Assembly: GCF_016722895.1 (NCBI RefSeq)
Contig: NZ_JAEQNA010000001.1
Coordinates: 1,054,001 to 1,118,000 of the forward strand
DNA: 64,000 bases
Source of the DNA: Ramlibacter aurantiacus
Lineage (GTDB): Bacteria > Pseudomonadota > Gammaproteobacteria > Burkholderiales > Burkholderiaceae_C
Direction of reading: 5' to 3'
This document shows, one piece after another, positions 17,545 to 26,156 of this stretch. Made by a program: the position numbers and the translations under genes. Under the pieces are notes generated by a model. That model had not been told where the DNA came from. It ran no database searches and saw only the letters and a list, made by a program, of their open reading frames with translations. Each line of letters opens with the position of its first letter. Position 1 is the stretch's first letter.

Positions 17545-18738
17545 ATGAAACTGCCCTACTCCGAGGCCGACGAGGCCTTCCGCCAAGAGGTGCGCGAGTT
17601 CGTGCGCACCCGGCTGCCCGGCGACATCCGCCGCAAGGTCGAACTCGGCCTGCGGCTGGAGCACGCCGACTACGTCACCTGGTTCCGCATCCTCGAATCG
17701 CGCGGCTGGCTCACGCCGGGCTGGCCGGTGGAGCATGGCGGCCCGGGCTGGAACCACCTGCAGCGCTTCATCTTCGACGAGGAGACGCTGCTCGCGAACG
17801 CGCCGCGCATCATCGCCAGCGGCATCCAGATGCTGGGGCCGGTGCTGATCGGCTTCGGCACCGCGGAGCAGAAAAGGAAATACCTGCCCGACATCCGCCA
17901 GAGCAACACCTGGTGGGCCCAGGGCTTTTCCGAGCCCGGCGCCGGCTCCGACCTGGCGGCCGTGCGGACCACGGCCGTGATGGACGCGGACGGCAAGCAC
18001 TTCGTCGTCAACGGCCACAAGGTCTGGACCTCGTACGCCCAGTGGTGCTCGATGATGTTCGCCCTGGTGCGCACCGACCCGCAAGCGGCCAAGCCGCAGG
18101 AGGGCATCTCCTTCCTGCTGATCGACATGGCCTCGCCCGGCGTCACCGTGCGGCCGATCCGCATGCTCGAAGGCGGCACCGATTTGAACGAGTGCTACCT
18201 GGACAACGTGCGCGTGCCGGTGGAGAACCTGGTGGGCGAGCTGCACAAGGGCTGGACCTGCGGCAAGTACCTGCTGGGGCACGAGCGCACCGGCATCGCC
18301 GGCATCGGCTCGTGCAAGCAGCAACTGGCCCGCGCCCGCCAGCTGGCCGAGCGCCAGGGCCTGGGCGGCGACCCGCTGCTGCTGGCCCGGCTGGCGCAGT
18401 TCGAGGTGGAGCTGATCGCACTGGAGGCCACGGCGCTTCGCCTGCTCAGCGCCAACCAGCAAAGCCGCGTGCCGGCGGTCGAGGCTTCCATGCTCAAGGT
18501 GCGCGGCACCGAGCTGCGCCAGGCCATCTTCGAGGCGCTGCTCGACATCGCCGGGCCGGACGCCATTCCCTTCGAGCCCGAGTGGCAGTTCCTGGAGCAG
18601 CTGGACCAGGCGATGGTGGACGAACCGCTGGTTTCCGTCGCCGCCAACTGCCTCGACTCCCGCAAGCTGACCCTGTACGGCGGGACCAACGAAGTACAGC
18701 GCAACCTCATCGCCCGCGCGGCGCTGGACGCCTTCTGA
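17545..18738 (+). CDS. Acyl-CoA dehydrogenase (large-subunit type)
   Basis: 397 residues with the full acyl-CoA dehydrogenase pattern: GFSEPGAGSDLAAVRT and VVNGHKVWTSYAQ (FAD and substrate binding) and the C-terminal KLTLYGGTNEVQRNLIAR. It lies 8 bases behind the synthetase and directly before a second, shorter and more divergent dehydrogenase. This large/small tandem is typical of PimC/PimD-like and steroid-type heteromeric dehydrogenases, in which both subunits form one active enzyme. It would introduce a 2,3 double bond into the acyl-CoA made by the synthetase. Electrons would go to ETF; no ETF genes are in the window. Confidence 0.9.
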   Translation: MKLPYSEADEAFRQEVREFVRTRLPGDIRRKVELGLRLEHADYVTWFRILESRGWLTPGWPVEHGGPGWNHLQRFIFDEETLLANAPRIIASGIQMLGPVLIGFGTAEQKRKYLPDIRQSNTWWAQGFSEPGAGSDLAAVRTTAVMDADGKHFVVNGHKVWTSYAQWCSMMFALVRTDPQAAKPQEGISFLLIDMASPGVTVRPIRMLEGGTDLNECYLDNVRVPVENLVGELHKGWTCGKYLLGHERTGIAGIGSCKQQLARARQLAERQGLGGDPLLLARLAQFEVELIALEATALRLLSANQQSRVPAVEASMLKVRGTELRQAIFEALLDIAGPDAIPFEPEWQFLEQLDQAMVDEPLVSVAANCLDSRKLTLYGGTNEVQRNLIARAALDAF

Positions 18739-18758
18739 CCCGCGCGAGGAACGCAGAC

Positions 18759-19892
18759 ATGGACTTCTCCCTCGACGACGAACACCTCGCCCTGCGCGAG
18801 GCCGTGCAGCGCTTCTGCGATGGCGAATACCCGGCCGAACACCGCGGTGCGCCCGAGACGCCCGAGGACCAGCGGCGCCGCTGGTCGGGCATGGCCGAAC
18901 TGGGCCTGCTGGGCCTGAGCATTCCCGGCGCCTTCGGCGGCAGCGGACAAGGCCCGGTCGAAACCATGCTGGTCGCCCAGGAGCTGGGCCGCGCGCTGGG
19001 CGGCGGCGCCTTCGTGGCGTCCACCGTCGTGGCCGGCACGCTGCTCGCGCAACTCGGGTCGGACGCACAGCAGCAGCAGTGGCTGCCGGCACTGGCCACG
19101 GGCGAGATGCAGGCGGCCCTGGCCCTGGACGAGCCCGGCACCCGCTACGACTGGGACCGCGCGCAGCTGCGGGCCAGCCGTGATGGGGACGACTGGGTGC
19201 TCGATGGCAGCAAGGCCGGCGTGCCCCATGGCGATACCGCGCAGCTGTTGCTGGTGCTGGCACGTGTCGAAGGCGCAGCCGATGGGGACGCCGGCCTGGC
19301 GGTCTTCGCGGTGGACGCCGCCACCGCCGGCGTGCAGGTGCGTGGCCATGGCACCCTGGACGGCCGCCGTGCCGCGCAGGTGCGCTTCGAGCAAGTCCGC
19401 GTGCCCGCCACCCGGCTGCTGGGCGCGGTCGGTGGCGTGCGCGACGCGCTCGAGGCCGCGCTCGACGCCGGCACCGCCGCCCTGTGCGCCGAAGCCGCAG
19501 GAGCGGTGGAAGCGCTGATCGTGCACACCACCGAGCACCTGCGCACCCGGCGCCAGTTCGGCGCCCCGCTGGCCAAGTTCCAGGTGCTGCAGCACCGGCT
19601 GGCCGACCTGGTGATCGCGCTGGAGCAGCTCAAGTCCATGGCCTGCATCGCCGCCATGTCGGTGCAGCAGGGCGAGCCGGCGAGCCGCCGCCGGGGGGTC
19701 TCGGCCGCCAAGGTGCTGGCCAGCCAGCTCGGACGCCAGGTCGGCCTGGCCGCCATCCAGCTGCACGGTGCCATGGGCATGACCGACGAATGCCGCGTCG
19801 CCCATTACGCCAAGCGCCTGCTGGTCATCGGCCAGCTGCACGGCGATGCGGCCTGGCACCTGAGGCGTGTCGCGACCGCGAACGCCCGCTGA
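18759..19892 (+). CDS. Acyl-CoA dehydrogenase (small-subunit type)
   Basis: 377 residues from the ATG at 18759 (GAGGA upstream), 20 bases after the first dehydrogenase. The fold is recognisable (LGLLGLSIPGAFGGSG near residue 50, RRQFGAPLAKFQVLQHRLADL near 260, QLHGAMGMTDECRVAHYAKRL near 335), but the mid-protein FAD-loop is degenerate compared with the large partner: LALDEPGTRYDWDR replaces the usual T.PxxGSD. This asymmetry is what one expects from the small subunit of a heteromeric acyl-CoA dehydrogenase. The catalytic base is likely in one of the two chains only; which one cannot be settled here. Confidence 0.87.
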   Translation: MDFSLDDEHLALREAVQRFCDGEYPAEHRGAPETPEDQRRRWSGMAELGLLGLSIPGAFGGSGQGPVETMLVAQELGRALGGGAFVASTVVAGTLLAQLGSDAQQQQWLPALATGEMQAALALDEPGTRYDWDRAQLRASRDGDDWVLDGSKAGVPHGDTAQLLLVLARVEGAADGDAGLAVFAVDAATAGVQVRGHGTLDGRRAAQVRFEQVRVPATRLLGAVGGVRDALEAALDAGTAALCAEAAGAVEALIVHTTEHLRTRRQFGAPLAKFQVLQHRLADLVIALEQLKSMACIAAMSVQQGEPASRRRGVSAAKVLASQLGRQVGLAAIQLHGAMGMTDECRVAHYAKRLLVIGQLHGDAAWHLRRVATANAR

Positions 19893-19927
19893 ACCCTTTT
19901 TCCACCACCACCCCGGAGACACACCCC

Positions 19928-20932
19928 ATGAAATGCACCCGCCGCGGCCTGATGGCCGCCATGGGCCTGGCCCTGACCTTGAGCGTCGCGCAGGCGCAAA
20001 CCGCGCCGGCCGCCGCCGCACCCGCCGCGTCCAGCCAGGCCGTCAAGCTGCTGGTGGGCTTTCCGCCCGGCGGCTCCACAGACACCCTGGCCCGGCTGCT
20101 GGCCGACAAGCTCTCGCTGGTGCTGCGGCAGCCGGTGGTGGTGGAAAACAAGCCGGGCGCCGGCGGCCGCATCGCGGCGCAAGCCCTCAAGGCGAGCGCG
20201 CCCGACGGCCTGAACTTCATGGTCGCGCCCAACGCCACGCCGGTATTCCAGGCGCTGCTCTACCCCGTGGACGTGCTGAAGTTCGACGTGCTCAAGGACT
20301 TCGCTTCCGTGGGCGTGATCGCGTCCTACCCCTTCGCGCTGGCGGTCGGCCAGCAGACCGGGGCCACCCAGGTCAAGGACTACGTCGCCTGGCTCAAGGC
20401 CAACCCGCGCCAGGCCAGCTTCGGCACCGCCGGCGCCGGCGGCCAGACGCACTTCACCGGCATCCAGTTCGGACGCGCGATCGGCGTGGACATGCAGGCC
20501 GTGCCCTACCGCGGCAACGGTCCGCTGATCACCGACCTGCTCGGCGGCCAGGTGCCCGCGGGCGTGATGACGGCGGGCGACATCCTGCCTCAGGCGCGCA
20601 GCGGCCGCGTGCGCGTGCTGGGGGTGTTCGGCGGCAAGCGATCGCCGCTGATGCCCGAGGTGCCCACGTTGAAGGAACAGGGCATCGACATCGACGCCGG
20701 GGACGCCTGGACCGGCATGTGGGCCCCGGCCGCCACGCCCCGGGAGCACATCGAGCGCATGCAGAACGCGCTGCGTTATGTGGTGGGCCTGCCGGAAGTG
20801 CGCGAGGCCATGCAACGTGCGGCCCTGCAGCCCGACTTCCAGCCGGCCGCCGAGATGGACGCCTTGCTGCGCAAGGAACTCGCCTACTGGGGCCCGGTGA
20901 TCAAAGCCTCCGGCTTCAAACCCGAGCAGTGA
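19928..20932 (+). CDS. Bug-type (TctC) tripartite tricarboxylate receptor, periplasmic (2)
   Basis: 334 residues; signal peptide with an RR pair (KCTRRGLMAAMGLAL) ending near AQAQ, then an Ala/Pro linker. Bug signatures: VGFPPGGSTDTLARLLADKL, VENKPGAGGRIAAQ, FGTAGAGGQTHF, VPYRGNGPLITDLLGGQ. It is a paralogue of the receptor at 10570-11553 (shared FMVAPNATP, TGMWA, RSPLMP, VIKASGF), so each arm of the divergon carries one. Two receptors could take the same substrate or related ones. It ends one base before the thiolase start. Confidence 0.93.
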   Translation: MKCTRRGLMAAMGLALTLSVAQAQTAPAAAAPAASSQAVKLLVGFPPGGSTDTLARLLADKLSLVLRQPVVVENKPGAGGRIAAQALKASAPDGLNFMVAPNATPVFQALLYPVDVLKFDVLKDFASVGVIASYPFALAVGQQTGATQVKDYVAWLKANPRQASFGTAGAGGQTHFTGIQFGRAIGVDMQAVPYRGNGPLITDLLGGQVPAGVMTAGDILPQARSGRVRVLGVFGGKRSPLMPEVPTLKEQGIDIDAGDAWTGMWAPAATPREHIERMQNALRYVVGLPEVREAMQRAALQPDFQPAAEMDALLRKELAYWGPVIKASGFKPEQ

Positions 20933-20933
20933 C

Positions 20934-22151
20934 ATGAGCTTGAATGGCAAAGCCCACATCGTCGGCGCCTACGAGCACCCGAGCCGCCTGGCCGAGAACC
21001 TCTCGGTGGCCCGCCTGCACGCCGACGTGGCGCGTGGCGCGCTGGAAGACGCGGGCCTCACCAAGGACGACATCGACGGCTACTTCTGCGCCGGTGACGC
21101 GCCCGGCCTGGGCACCACCCAGATGGCCGAGTACCTGGGCCTGAAACTGCGGCACGTCGACTCCACCGAGTGCGGCGGCTCGGCCCCCATCCTGCACGTG
21201 GCGCACGCGGCCGAAGCCATCGCCGCCGGCCGCTGCCATATCGCGTTGATCACGCTGGCCGGCCGGCCCCGTGCCGCCATGGCCGAAGCGCAGGCGCGCG
21301 CAGCCGCCGCCGCCGGCGAGGGCAAGCCCGCCAAGGCGCCGCTCGCGCTCAAGGCGCCCGATCCCGACGAGCCCAACGCCGCCTTCGAGCGGCCCTACGG
21401 CCCGACCACCCAGAACCTCTACGGCCTGGTCGCGCGCCGCCACATGCACGAGTTCGGCACCACCCCTGAGCAGCTGGCCTGGATCAAGGTGGCGGCCTCG
21501 CACCACGCCCAGCACAACCCGCATGCGCTGCTGCGCAAGGTGGTCACCGTGCAGGACGTGCTGCAGTCGCCGATGGTGTCCGACCCGCTGCACCGGCTCG
21601 ACTGCTGCGTCATGACCGATGGCGGCGGCGCGCTGATCGTGGCCCGCCCGGAGATCGCGCGCGAACTCAAGCGGCCGCAGGTGGTGGTGCGCGGCACCGG
21701 CGAGGCGCCCAAGCACGCCATGGGCGGGCGCATCGACCTCACGCACTCGGCCGCCCTGTGGTCGGGCCGCCAGGCCTTCGCCGAGGCCGGCGTGTCTCCG
21801 GCCGACATGCAGTACGCCTCGCTCTACGACAGCTTCACCATCACCGTGCTGATGCAGCTGGAGGACCTGGGCTTCTGCAAGAAGGGCGAAGGCGGCCGCT
21901 TCGTCGCCGACGGCAACCTGATCTCGGGCGTGGGCAAGCTCCCCTTCAACACCGACGGCGGCGGGCTGTGCAGCAACCACCCGGCCAACCGCGGCGGCAT
22001 CACCAAGGTGATCGAGGCCGTGCGCCAGCTGCGCGGCGAAGCCCACCCGGCGGTGCAGGTGCCCAATTGCACCTGGGCCCTGGCCAACGGCATCGGTGGC
22101 GCCCTGGCCTCGCGCCACACCGCCGCCACCCTGATCCTTGAAAGGGTCTGA
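20934..22151 (+). CDS. Thiolase-family protein (SCP-x/lipid-transfer type)
   Basis: 405 residues. The thiolase fold is visible: DSTECGGSAPILHVAHAAEAI with the likely nucleophile Cys80, then the C-terminal SLYDSFTITVLMQLEDLG, NTDGGGLCSNHPANRGG and NGIGGALASRHTAATLIL. It belongs to the SCP-x-like branch, which works with a small DUF35 OB-fold/Zn-ribbon partner; that partner is encoded next, 4 bases on. The pair would cleave 3-ketoacyl-CoA, or, as in steroid side-chain aldolases of this fold, break a C-C bond by retro-aldol chemistry. No lipid-transfer domain is attached. Confidence 0.88.
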   Translation: MSLNGKAHIVGAYEHPSRLAENLSVARLHADVARGALEDAGLTKDDIDGYFCAGDAPGLGTTQMAEYLGLKLRHVDSTECGGSAPILHVAHAAEAIAAGRCHIALITLAGRPRAAMAEAQARAAAAAGEGKPAKAPLALKAPDPDEPNAAFERPYGPTTQNLYGLVARRHMHEFGTTPEQLAWIKVAASHHAQHNPHALLRKVVTVQDVLQSPMVSDPLHRLDCCVMTDGGGALIVARPEIARELKRPQVVVRGTGEAPKHAMGGRIDLTHSAALWSGRQAFAEAGVSPADMQYASLYDSFTITVLMQLEDLGFCKKGEGGRFVADGNLISGVGKLPFNTDGGGLCSNHPANRGGITKVIEAVRQLRGEAHPAVQVPNCTWALANGIGGALASRHTAATLILERV

Positions 22152-22155
22152 AGCC

Positions 22156-22536
22156 ATGACCAGACTCATCGCTGCGCAGGTGCTGCCCGAATCCCTCCCC
22201 TACTGGCAGGCGGCCGATCGCGGCGAGCTGCTGCTGAAAGGGTGCCGCGCCTGCGGCCAGGTGCACCACTACCCGCGCGACGTGTGCCCGTTCTGCCTGA
22301 GCGCGGACACCGAATGGGTGCCCGCCAGCGGCCGCGGCACCCTCTACAGCTACAGCACCATGGGCGCCGGCGACAAGGCCTACACCCTGGCCTACGTCAC
22401 GCTGGCCGAGGGCGTGACCCTGATGACGCGCATGGTCGATTGCGACCCCGCGCAGCTGCACGTGGACATGCCGGTGCGCGTGGTGTTCCGCCCCTCGCAA
22501 GGCGGCCCTGCCGTGCCCGTGTTCGCCCCCGCCTGA
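22156..22536 (+). CDS. Zn-ribbon/OB-fold protein (DUF35, thiolase partner)
   Basis: 126 residues from the ATG at 22156. Four Cys form a zinc ribbon: Cys30, Cys33 (CRAC) and Cys44, Cys47 (CPFC). An OB-fold acyl-CoA-binding part follows (GRGTLYSYSTMGAG... LAYVTLAEGVTLMTRMVD). Such proteins bind SCP-x-type thiolases or the ChsH-type hydratases and help hold the CoA substrate. The position directly behind the thiolase gene supports a complex of the two. Confidence 0.9.
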   Translation: MTRLIAAQVLPESLPYWQAADRGELLLKGCRACGQVHHYPRDVCPFCLSADTEWVPASGRGTLYSYSTMGAGDKAYTLAYVTLAEGVTLMTRMVDCDPAQLHVDMPVRVVFRPSQGGPAVPVFAPA

Positions 22537-22545
22537 GGAACCACG

Positions 22546-23745
22546 ATGACCGACCGCAAGGGCCCGCTGGCCCGCTTCACCATCCTGGACGCCTCGCGCG
22601 TGCGCGCCGGCCCCACCGCCATCCGCACCTTCGCCGACCTGGGCGCGCGCGTGATCAAGCTGGAGATCCCGCCCGGCGCGCCGGGTGGCGACGACATGAT
22701 CGGCGGGCGCGACCACAACCGCGCCGACTACGAGAACCTGCACCGCAACAAGGAGAGCCTCACGCTCAACATGAAGACGCCCGAGGGGCTGGAGATCCTG
22801 CGGCAGCTGGTGCGGCAGGCCGACGTCTTCATCGAGAACTGGCGGCCCGACGTGAAGCACCGCCTGGGAGTTGGCCCTGAGGAGCTGCGCGCGATCAATC
22901 CCCGGCTGGTGTACGCCAGCATCTCGGGCTTCGGCCAGAGCGGCCCCTATGCCCGCTGGCCCGGCTTCGACTCGATCGCCCAGGGCATGGGCGGCCTCAT
23001 GAGCGTGACCGGCAAGCCCGGCGAAGGGCCGATGCGCGTGGGCATTCCCATCGCCGACCTGTGCTCGGGCCACTTCTGCGCGCAGGCGATCATGGCGGCG
23101 CTGCTGGAGCGCGAAGTCACCGGCGAAGGCCAGTGGGTGCAGACCTCGCTGCTGGAAGCGCAGATCGCCATGCTCGATTTCCAGGCCGCGCAGTGGCTGA
23201 TCGACCGCAAGGTGCCGCAGGCCAGCGGCAACGAGCACCCGCTGACGGTGCCCACCGGCGTGTTCGCCACGCGCGACGGCTTCATCAACATCGCCGCCAT
23301 CGGCCAGACCATGTGGAAGCGCCTGTGCGAGGCACTGGGCGCGCCGCAGCTGGTGCAGGAACCGGGCTTCGGCTCCGACCCCGAGCGGGTGGAGAACCGC
23401 GACCGCGTGAACGCCGCCGTGGGCGAGCTGCTGCGCACGCGCGGCACGCAGGAATGGACCGAGCGACTGATCGAGGCCGGCGTGCCCTGCGGGCCCATCT
23501 ACAGCGTGGACCGCATGTTCGATGATCCGCAGGTGCGCCACATCGGCATCGCCCGCCCCATGCACCACCCGGAGCTGGGCGAGGTGGAGGTGGTGGGCCT
23601 GCCGATGCAGTTCTCGCGCCATCCGCGCGACGCAGGGCCGCTGGAGCCCGCCCCCGAGCAGGGCGCGCAGACCGATGCCATCTTGTCCAGCCTGGGCTGG
23701 GGCGCCACCGACATCGCGCGGCTGCGCGCCCGGCACGTGGTCTGA
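22546..23745 (+). CDS. Class III CoA-transferase (CaiB/BaiF family)
   Basis: 399 residues, normal family length. N-terminal motif ILDASRVRAGPTAIRTFADLGARVIKLE, the VFIENWRPDV segment, and the catalytic Asp in GIPIADLCSGHFCAQAI (Asp171), which forms the mixed anhydride and CoA thioester. It moves CoA between two carboxylic acids. With an ATP-dependent synthetase in the same operon, it may recycle CoA from a product onto a new substrate molecule. It lies 9 bases behind the Zn-ribbon gene. Confidence 0.92.
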   Translation: MTDRKGPLARFTILDASRVRAGPTAIRTFADLGARVIKLEIPPGAPGGDDMIGGRDHNRADYENLHRNKESLTLNMKTPEGLEILRQLVRQADVFIENWRPDVKHRLGVGPEELRAINPRLVYASISGFGQSGPYARWPGFDSIAQGMGGLMSVTGKPGEGPMRVGIPIADLCSGHFCAQAIMAALLEREVTGEGQWVQTSLLEAQIAMLDFQAAQWLIDRKVPQASGNEHPLTVPTGVFATRDGFINIAAIGQTMWKRLCEALGAPQLVQEPGFGSDPERVENRDRVNAAVGELLRTRGTQEWTERLIEAGVPCGPIYSVDRMFDDPQVRHIGIARPMHHPELGEVEVVGLPMQFSRHPRDAGPLEPAPEQGAQTDAILSSLGWGATDIARLRARHVV

Positions 23746-23779
23746 TCCACGCTGCCGCAACCGACAAAGGAATCGACAC

Positions 23780-24781
23780 ATGGCACGACTCGTCGCAGCG
23801 TTCGGCTCATCGCACAGCATCATGCTGGTGTCCCGGCGCGAGGACTGGCAGCACGGCTTCAAGGTCATCGACAGGACCAACCCGCACTACTACGACCGCG
23901 AGGGCCGCAAGACCGACTACGCCGCCCTGCTGGCCGCCGCGCCGGCCGACGCGCAAGCCCAGGTGACGCCCGATCGCATGGGCGAGCGCTTCGACGCCGC
24001 CCAGGCCGCGATGGACCAGTTGGGCCAGCGCATCCGCGACGCCCGGCTCGACGTGCTGCTGGTGGTGGGCGACGACCAGACCGAGCTGTTTCGCACCACC
24101 AACAATCCGGCGATCGCCATCTACTACGGCAAGACCATCCGCAACACCGCGCGCGAGCCGGCGCAGGCGGGCGACCCCTGGCCCAAGACCGCGCGCATGT
24201 GGCGGCACGAGCCGGAGCAGGACCGCGAGTACCCGGTGGCCAGCGAGCTGGCCGAGTGGCTGGTGCGCGAGCTGTGCGACCGCGACTTCGACATCGCGGC
24301 GATGGACGGCCTGGAGCCCGGCCAGTCGGAAGGCCACGCCTTCCAGTTCGTGCACCGGCGCCTGCTGGCCGGGTACGAGCTGCCGGTCATCCCGGTGATC
24401 CTGAACACCTTCGATCCGCCCAACCAGCCGACCCCGCGCCGCTGCGTCGCCCTGGGCCGCGTTCTGCGCGAGCTGGTCGCGCAATGGCCGCAGGAGCTGC
24501 GCGTGGGCGTGATCGCCTCGGGTGGCCTGAGCCACTTCGTGGTCGACGAGGAACTCGACCAGCAGGTGCTCTCGGCCATCCGCCGCAAGGACAGCGCGGC
24601 GCTCGCGGGCTTCGATCCCGGGCGCCTGCAGGCCGGCAGCTCGGAGATCCGCAACTGGCTGGTGGTGGGCGAGCTGGCGCGCGATCTGGACCTGGATTGG
24701 GTGGAGTACATCCCGGGCTATCGCACCCCGGCGATGACCGGCACCGGCCTGGCCTTCGCCGCCTGGAAGACCCTGGACTGA
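23780..24781 (+). CDS. LigB-type extradiol ring-cleavage dioxygenase
   Basis: 333 residues from the ATG at 23780 with AAAGGA upstream. Class III (LigB fold): His12 in AFGSSHSIML matches the iron ligand His12 of LigB, SHF in ASGGLSHFVVDEELD matches the catalytic His, and the acidic ligand is likely in DWVEYIPGYRTPAMTGTG. The small alpha subunit (LigA-like) is not encoded next to it, so this is the single-subunit type. It opens a catechol-, protocatechuate- or gallate-like ring next to the hydroxyls. Neighbouring RraA/LigK-like aldolases and the LigJ-like hydratase give the later steps of such a meta route. Confidence 0.86.
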   Translation: MARLVAAFGSSHSIMLVSRREDWQHGFKVIDRTNPHYYDREGRKTDYAALLAAAPADAQAQVTPDRMGERFDAAQAAMDQLGQRIRDARLDVLLVVGDDQTELFRTTNNPAIAIYYGKTIRNTAREPAQAGDPWPKTARMWRHEPEQDREYPVASELAEWLVRELCDRDFDIAAMDGLEPGQSEGHAFQFVHRRLLAGYELPVIPVILNTFDPPNQPTPRRCVALGRVLRELVAQWPQELRVGVIASGGLSHFVVDEELDQQVLSAIRRKDSAALAGFDPGRLQAGSSEIRNWLVVGELARDLDLDWVEYIPGYRTPAMTGTGLAFAAWKTLD

Positions 24782-24786
24782 ATGAC

Positions 24787-25482
24787 ATGAGCGACGAAAA
24801 CATCCAACGATTGCGCCGGCTCGATGCCTGCGCGGTTTCCGACGCCCTGGACAAGCTGGGCCTGCCGGGCGTGGTCACCGGGCTGCCTCAGCGCAGCGGC
24901 CGCGACGACAGCGGCGGCGGCCGCATCGCCGGCCGCGCGGTCACCATGAAGGTGGGCCCGGGCGAGCGGCCGCCAGGGCCGCCGGTCCACCTGGGCTGCA
25001 GCGCCATCGAACACGCCGGCCCCGGCCAGGTCATCGTGGTCGAGCAGCGCAGCGGCGTCAAGGCGGGCTGCTGGGGCGGGCTGCTGACCCTGGGCGCCCG
25101 CCTGCGCGGCGTCGAAGGCGTGGTCGCCGACGGGCCGCTGCGCGACGTGGACGAGGCCATCGGGTATCGCTTTCCGATCTGGAGCCGCAGCCTCACCTCA
25201 CGCACCGCGCGCGGCCGCGTGGTGGAGCTGGGCACGCAGGTACCCGTGACCATCGGCGCCGAGGCCGGCGGCCAGGTGACGGTGCAGCCGGGCGACTATG
25301 TGCTGGCCGACCGCAGCGCGGTGATCTTCATCAGCCCGCTCCACATCGAACGCGTGCTGGATGCGGCCGAGTCCATCGTGGCGCGGGAAGCGGCGATGGC
25401 CAGGGCCATCCTGGCCGGCACGCCCATCTCGCAGGTGATGGGCGGCAACTACGAACACATGCTGGAGAAAGAAAAACCATGA
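24787..25482 (+). CDS. RraA/LigK-like aldolase family protein (1)
   Basis: 231 residues. RraA fold: LDACAVSDALDKLGLPGVV, a GxxL loop (WGGLLTLGARLRGVEGVVADGPLRDVDE) with the Arg-Asp pair that in HMG/CHA aldolases binds Mg2+ and pyruvate, and GDYVLADRSAVIFI near the end. These enzymes split 4-carboxy-4-hydroxy-2-oxoadipate or 4-hydroxy-4-methyl-2-oxoglutarate to pyruvate plus another keto acid. It is the first of three adjacent relatives. The metal-site residues are kept, so catalysis is more likely than the RNase E inhibitor role of true RraA. It starts 6 bases past the dioxygenase stop. Confidence 0.85.
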   Translation: MSDENIQRLRRLDACAVSDALDKLGLPGVVTGLPQRSGRDDSGGGRIAGRAVTMKVGPGERPPGPPVHLGCSAIEHAGPGQVIVVEQRSGVKAGCWGGLLTLGARLRGVEGVVADGPLRDVDEAIGYRFPIWSRSLTSRTARGRVVELGTQVPVTIGAEAGGQVTVQPGDYVLADRSAVIFISPLHIERVLDAAESIVAREAAMARAILAGTPISQVMGGNYEHMLEKEKP

Positions 25483-26156
25483 GCACCGAACCCGCAACCA
25501 CCGACCGCAACGTCGCGCGCGCCGCGCGGCTGGACACCGCCACCCTGAGCGATGCGCTGGACAAGCTGGGCATCGCCGGCCAGTGCTACCGCATCAAGCC
25601 GCGCGACGGCGGCTTTCGCATGGCTGGGCGCGCCTGGACGCTGCTCTACGGCCCGGCCGGCAACCCGGCCGGCACGGTGGGCGACTACATCGACGACGTG
25701 CCGCCGGGCAGCGTGATCGTGCTGGACAACGGTGGCCGCGACAACGCCACCGTGTGGGGCGACATCCTCACCGAGATCGCGCACCGGCGCGGCATCGCCG
25801 GCACCGTGATCGACGGCGTCTGCCGCGACACGCACCTGTGCATCTCGCTGGGCTATCCCGTGTTCAGCAAGGACCACTGGATGCGCACCGGCAAGGACCG
25901 CGTGCAGGTCGAGGCCACCGGCGTGCCGGTCAACATCGGCGACGCCCGCGTGGCACCCGGCGATCTGGTCAAGGGCGATGCCGACGGCGTGGTGGTGATC
26001 CCCCGCGCGCACGAGGACGCCGTGCTCGACACGGCCGAGGCCATCGAGGCCGCCGAGGAGCGCATCCGCCAGGCGGTGCGCGGCGGCATGCGGCTGGACG
26101 AGGCGCGACGCGAGTTCAAGTACCACCAGTTGCAGACGCGGGAGGTGACTCCGTGA
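25479..26156 (+). CDS. RraA/LigK-like aldolase family protein (2)
   Basis: 225 residues, overlapping the previous gene by four bases (ATGA). It keeps TATLSDALDKLGIAG, VWGDILTEIAHRRGIAGTVIDGVCRDTHL with the Arg-Asp pair, and GDLVKGDADGVVVIP. It has the same fold as its two neighbours but differs widely from them in sequence, so they are old paralogues rather than a fresh duplication. Likely a pyruvate aldolase or oxaloacetate decarboxylase-like enzyme; hexameric or trimeric mixed assemblies with the neighbours are possible. Confidence 0.86.
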   Translation: MSTEPATTDRNVARAARLDTATLSDALDKLGIAGQCYRIKPRDGGFRMAGRAWTLLYGPAGNPAGTVGDYIDDVPPGSVIVLDNGGRDNATVWGDILTEIAHRRGIAGTVIDGVCRDTHLCISLGYPVFSKDHWMRTGKDRVQVEATGVPVNIGDARVAPGDLVKGDADGVVVIPRAHEDAVLDTAEAIEAAEERIRQAVRGGMRLDEARREFKYHQLQTREVTP